A DNA stretch of 64,000 nt from Pandoraea pnomenusa (GTDB taxonomy: Bacteria > Pseudomonadota > Gammaproteobacteria > Burkholderiales > Burkholderiaceae): assembly GCF_000767615.3 (NCBI RefSeq), contig NZ_CP009553.3:4402001-4466000 (forward strand), in the 5' to 3' direction. Below, piece after piece: positions 61,046 to 64,000 of the stretch (positions are counted from its first letter, which is position 1; the number at the start of each line of letters is the position of its first letter). The notes under the pieces were generated by a model. It was not told the DNA's origin, made no database searches, and worked only from the letters and a program-made list of their open reading frames with translations. The position numbers and the translations under genes are program-made.

Positions 61046-61954
61046 ATGTCCTCCAACGCGCCGATTGGCGTCTTCGATTCCGGCCTAGGCGGCCTGTCAG
61101 TCCTTCAGGCCGTTCGCGCCCTGCTGCCCCATGAGTCGCTGCTCTACGTCGCCGACTCCCGCTACGCACCCTATGGGGAGCGCCCCGACACGTTCATCGA
61201 ACAGCGCAGCCTCGCCATTGGTCGATGGCTGCGCGCACATGGCGCGAAGGCGCTCGTCGTGGCGTGCAATACCGCCACCGCGCACGGCGTGGCGGCCCTG
61301 CGCGCCGACGCCGCCTGGCCGGTCGTCGGGGTCGAGCCCGGCATCAAGCCGGCGGCCGCAGCATCGAAGACGGGCGTGATCGGCGTGCTGGCCACGGCAG
61401 CAACGCTGCGCAGCGCGCGATTCGCGGACCTGCTTGCGCGGCATACGGCGCAAGGCCAGCGCTTCCTCTGCCAACCCGGGCATGGACTGGTCGAGCGCAT
61501 CGAAGCCGGGGATGTGGGCTCGGCCGATGTCGTGGCACTGCTCGAACGTTTTATCGAGCCGATGCTCGCGCAAGGCGTCGACACGCTGGTGCTCGGTTGC
61601 ACCCATTACCCGTTCCTCATTCCGGCCATCGAGCGGCGCTTCGGCAATGCTCTCACGCTCATCGATACCGGCGCCGCCATCGCGCGTCAGTTGCAACGCC
61701 GCCTCGAGACGGCCGAACTGAGCGCGCCGACGCAGTGCGAGTCGCCGCCTGGCCTCGCCGGCACGCTCCAACTGTTCACCACCGCAAGCCCGCACGCCTT
61801 GCAGAAGATGGCCGACCGCCTGCTGCCGCACGCCCCGGGCGTTCAGGCGGTCCGGATCCCCGGGACCGGCGAAGCCAACGAAGTCACCGAATGCGTCCCA
61901 AACGACGCGGCCCGCCTGGACTTGCCGCCCAACCTTCCCATCGCGTCAGCCTGA
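61046..61954 (+). CDS. murI: glutamate racemase
   Basis: 302 residues from the ATG at 61046 (MSSNAPIGVFDSGLGG). Both catalytic cysteines are visible (VVACNTATAHG and VLGCTHYPFL), with the GVEPGIKPAA motif. It supplies D-glutamate for peptidoglycan. A frame open upstream overlaps bfr and is not real. Confidence 0.95.
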   Translation: MSSNAPIGVFDSGLGGLSVLQAVRALLPHESLLYVADSRYAPYGERPDTFIEQRSLAIGRWLRAHGAKALVVACNTATAHGVAALRADAAWPVVGVEPGIKPAAAASKTGVIGVLATAATLRSARFADLLARHTAQGQRFLCQPGHGLVERIEAGDVGSADVVALLERFIEPMLAQGVDTLVLGCTHYPFLIPAIERRFGNALTLIDTGAAIARQLQRRLETAELSAPTQCESPPGLAGTLQLFTTASPHALQKMADRLLPHAPGVQAVRIPGTGEANEVTECVPNDAARLDLPPNLPIASA

Positions 61955-62023
61955 CACCGTTTCCCTGTATCCCTGAATGCAACATGGGATAGGTGGATGG
62001 CGCTTGCAAATCTCGGCAACTTA

Positions 62024-62043
62024 AATAATAATTATTCTCATTA
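62024..62043. promoter_or_regulatory. probable Fur box upstream of bfd
   Basis: AATAATAATTATTCTCATTA lies 24 bp before the bfd ATG and resembles the Fur consensus (GATAAT repeats). Iron-repressed bfd would release iron from bacterioferritin when iron is short. Confidence 0.6.
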
Positions 62044-62067
62044 GTGTTACATTTTGACGTTTTCATC

Positions 62068-62328
62068 ATGATCGTCTGCGTCTGCAAGTCCGTTTCCGAG
62101 CGCCAGATCAAGGCATGCCTCGATGCCGGAGCCACCACCCTGGAAGATCTTCAGATCGACCTGGGCGTTGCGCTGTGCTGCGGCAAGTGCGGCCCGTACG
62201 TTCAGGAGATGGTGTCGGGTGTCACGCCGTGCTGCGGTCGGTCGTGCGGTGGCTGCTGTCAATCGGCGCAGGCCGACGCCACGACCGAGGTCGTGTTCAC
62301 GCAGCGCGACCTCGCGCTGGCGGCCTGA
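62068..62328 (+). CDS. bfd: bacterioferritin-associated ferredoxin
   Basis: 86 residues. MIVCVCKSVSERQIKACLDA with CxC and the CCGKCGPYVQEM motif supply the [2Fe-2S] cysteines. The C-terminal tail is Cys-rich (CCGRSCGGCCQ), longer than in E. coli Bfd. It reduces iron held in bacterioferritin for release. Confidence 0.92.
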   Translation: MIVCVCKSVSERQIKACLDAGATTLEDLQIDLGVALCCGKCGPYVQEMVSGVTPCCGRSCGGCCQSAQADATTEVVFTQRDLALAA

Positions 62329-62470
62329 GGCATCCGGCAAGCCCTGACGTCATCCGTTTCGATTTCCCCGTCCCGATGCGGTCTTCACCGCAGCGCGACG
62401 CTACGAAGCCAGCCAGGCGTCTCGCGGCGTCATGCGCCAGCCAGCGACCCGTCACCCTCGGAGGTGTCAG

Positions 62471-62533
62471 ATGGAACTCCTGATCGGCTTCGTTTCGACG
62501 TTATGTTTATCGTTCTTCCTGTTTCGAAGGTGA
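62471..62533 (+). CDS. 20-residue hydrophobic micropeptide
   Basis: MELLIGFVSTLCLSFFLFRR, a single hydrophobic helix ending in two arginines. It has a strong ribosome binding site (GGAGG 5-6 bases before the ATG) and an intrinsic terminator 36 bp after its stop. The 363-bp gap between bfd and tonB holds no other feature. Too short for homology; supported by the expression signals. Confidence 0.45.
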   Translation: MELLIGFVSTLCLSFFLFRR

Positions 62534-62568
62534 GTCGGTGCACGGTGCCTGACTCGCTGCATTCGCCG

Positions 62569-62597
62569 ACCGCGCCCCCTGGCGCGGTTTTCCTTTG
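62569..62597 (+). terminator. intrinsic terminator before tonB
   Basis: ACCGCGCC (62569-62576), CCCT loop, GGCGCGGT (62581-62588), then TTTTCCTTT. It closes the transcript carrying bfd and the micropeptide. Confidence 0.78.
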
Positions 62598-62691
62598 ATC
62601 GCACGTCCGGCCATCCCGAACCCCGAGGCTTCGCGCATCGCGCACCACTCGACGTTCATCTGCCGCAAACTAGCGTACCCTAGCCGTTAAC

Positions 62692-63414
62692 ATGTCGACC
62701 GCCGTGCCCCCTGCCGTGACGACTTCCGGTCGTGCGCCCACCTCGATTCGTGACCCGCTGACGTCGCCGCGCGCCATTGTGATCGCGGGCGCGATCGTCG
62801 TTCTCCATATCGCCGCCCTGGTCGGTTTGTCGCAGCTGCGCAACGCCCCGGAAAAAGCGACCATCGAACCGACCACCTTCACTGCCACGATCATTCCGCT
62901 CACGCCCGCGCCCACGCCGCCGCAACCCGCGCCGCCCAAGCCGCAGCCGGAGCCGCCGAAGCCGCGCGTGACCCCGCCGCCGCCCAAGCCACGCGTGCAG
63001 CCCAGGAATGCCATCACGCAGAAGGCCGAGCCGGTCGCGCCCGCGCCCCAGCCCACGCCGGCCGCCCCGGTGCAGAACGCCGCACCCACCCCGCCGGCGC
63101 CGCCCGCGCCGACACCGGCACCCGCACCGTCCGGTCCGATCGAAGGTCTGGCCGTGAAATGCGAAGAGCCGCGCGTGGTCTATCCGACACAGTCGCGACG
63201 CGTGGGCGAGGAAGGCACGGTCACGCTGCGGCTGGTGATCGACACGCGTGGTGTGGTCGCGAGCGCGAACGTCATCAAGTCGAGCGGCTTCTCGCGGCTG
63301 GATCAGGCCGCCCGCACCGCCGCGCTGGCAATGCGCTGCGCGCCCCCGATGCAAAACGGTCGCGCGGTGGAAGCCGCCGCGACCAAGCCGTTTAACTTCA
63401 ATCTGAACGATTAA
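62692..63414 (+). CDS. tonB: energy transducer TonB
   Basis: 240 residues. One membrane anchor (residues about 28-48), a periplasmic Pro/Lys/Ala-rich spacer (about 70-147), and a C-terminal TonB box-binding domain (VYPTQSRRVGEEGTVTLRLV, SSGFSRLDQAARTA). It transmits proton-motive force to outer-membrane receptors for iron complexes, with ExbB downstream. Confidence 0.94.
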   Translation: MSTAVPPAVTTSGRAPTSIRDPLTSPRAIVIAGAIVVLHIAALVGLSQLRNAPEKATIEPTTFTATIIPLTPAPTPPQPAPPKPQPEPPKPRVTPPPPKPRVQPRNAITQKAEPVAPAPQPTPAAPVQNAAPTPPAPPAPTPAPAPSGPIEGLAVKCEEPRVVYPTQSRRVGEEGTVTLRLVIDTRGVVASANVIKSSGFSRLDQAARTAALAMRCAPPMQNGRAVEAAATKPFNFNLND

Positions 63415-63441
63415 CGAACTGGATCTCCCGAGGAACGCAAA

Positions 63442-64000
63442 ATGCAAGAGTATGGTTTGAGCCACGTCTGGGCACAGGGCGATTTCGTCACCCGAGCCAT
63501 CGCGATCGTGCTGCTGGTGATGTCGGTGCTGTCCTGGACGGTCATTATCATCAAGGGCACGCAAGTCTTCCGCCTGAGCCGCCTCACGCGCTCCGCCGAA
63601 CCCGATTTCTGGCATTCGGAGAACTTCTCCGCCGGTTTGCAGAAGCTCGGCGAATCGGGCCAGAACAATCCGTTCCTCGCGCTGGCCCTCGCCGGTCAGG
63701 ACGCCGCCGAGCATCATCGCCAGAGCCAGCCGCATCTGCACGACAAGATGGACGTGAGCGACTGGATCACGCGCGCGCTCAAGAATTCGGTGGACGACAC
63801 GGTCTCGCGCCTGCAAAGCGGCCTGGCCATGCTCGCCTCGATCGGCTCGACGTCGCCGTTCGTGGGATTGTTCGGTACGGTGTGGGGCATCTACCACGCG
63901 CTGCTGGCGATCGGCGCCTCGGGTCAGACGACCATCGACAAGGTGGCAGGCCCGGTGGGCGAAGCCCTCATCATGACCGCGTTCGGTCTGTTCGTCGCCA
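63442..64000 (+). CDS. exbB: ExbB/TolQ family proton channel (3' end outside window)
   Basis: At least 186 residues, cut by the window edge. TM segments AIAIVLLVMSVLSWTVIIIK and SIGSTSPFVGLFGTVWGIYH; GPVGEALIMTAFGLFVA is the conserved MotA/TolQ/ExbB block. AGGAAC precedes the ATG. It lies 27 bp after tonB and works in the TonB-ExbB-ExbD complex. Confidence 0.94.
   Translation, partial: MQEYGLSHVWAQGDFVTRAIAIVLLVMSVLSWTVIIIKGTQVFRLSRLTRSAEPDFWHSENFSAGLQKLGESGQNNPFLALALAGQDAAEHHRQSQPHLHDKMDVSDWITRALKNSVDDTVSRLQSGLAMLASIGSTSPFVGLFGTVWGIYHALLAIGASGQTTIDKVAGPVGEALIMTAFGLFVA

Overview
The window is a high-GC chromosomal segment from a betaproteobacterium of the order Burkholderiales. The housekeeping genes (acs with a DUF4212/VC_2705 symporter pair, class I fumarase, bfr, murI, bfd, tonB-exbB) and the gram-negative porin fit Burkholderiaceae, possibly Pandoraea. 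That placement is an inference from gene content and base composition.

Layout. (1) 1-9850: a catabolic/uptake cluster, mostly on the minus strand. It holds an enoyl-CoA hydratase (cut by the window edge), a frameshifted CaiB/BaiF CoA-transferase, two LysR regulators, an MmgE/PrpD protein, a fumarylacetoacetase-family hydrolase, a porin, an MFS carrier and a TauD-type dioxygenase. (2) 10165-14952: mobile debris. An IS3-family (IS407-type) element sits inside a mutilated second IS3-family transposase. Two accessory genes of unknown function follow, then the scar of an older prophage (a portal gene fragment joined to an integrase fragment). (3) 14906-52113: a complete-looking 37-kb prophage in the 3' part of tRNA-Ser(GGA), flanked by 47-bp direct repeats. 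(4) 52160-64000: ordinary core genes.

The prophage is an SfV-like mosaic. It has an HK97-type head (P27 small terminase, large terminase, portal, ClpP-like protease, HK97 capsid) and a Mu-type contractile tail (gp37 to gp48 homologues). Immunity is lambda-like. A CI-type S24 repressor is flanked on both sides by repeated AATTACY-N4-RGTAATT operators. Leftward (minus strand) runs Cro/YdaS-like, CII, DnaB helicase, an O-like initiator containing four iterons, a Q-like protein, and the head, tail and lysis genes. Rightward (plus strand) runs an early operon ending in the integrase.

The most notable content is in that rightward operon. Positions 46031-50709 encode a PRTRC cassette: proteins E, C, F, B, A and a ThiF/E1-like protein. 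Its C, B, A and ThiF members resemble a ubiquitin-like modifier, an E2-like protein, a JAB/JAMM peptidase and an E1-like adenylating enzyme. The usual PRTRC ParB and protein D are absent. In this phage the modifier homologue carries an extra domain of about 60 residues after the expected C-terminal glycine. The function of PRTRC systems is not established.

Other points worth attention: a LexA-type operator inside a 34-bp palindrome near attL; a hairpin that would hide the Shine-Dalgarno sequence of the first early gene; a -1 frameshift signal in the tail assembly genes; and six genes that each become intact if one base is added, mostly in a homopolymer. The last pattern suggests residual indel errors in this sequence as much as true pseudogenes.
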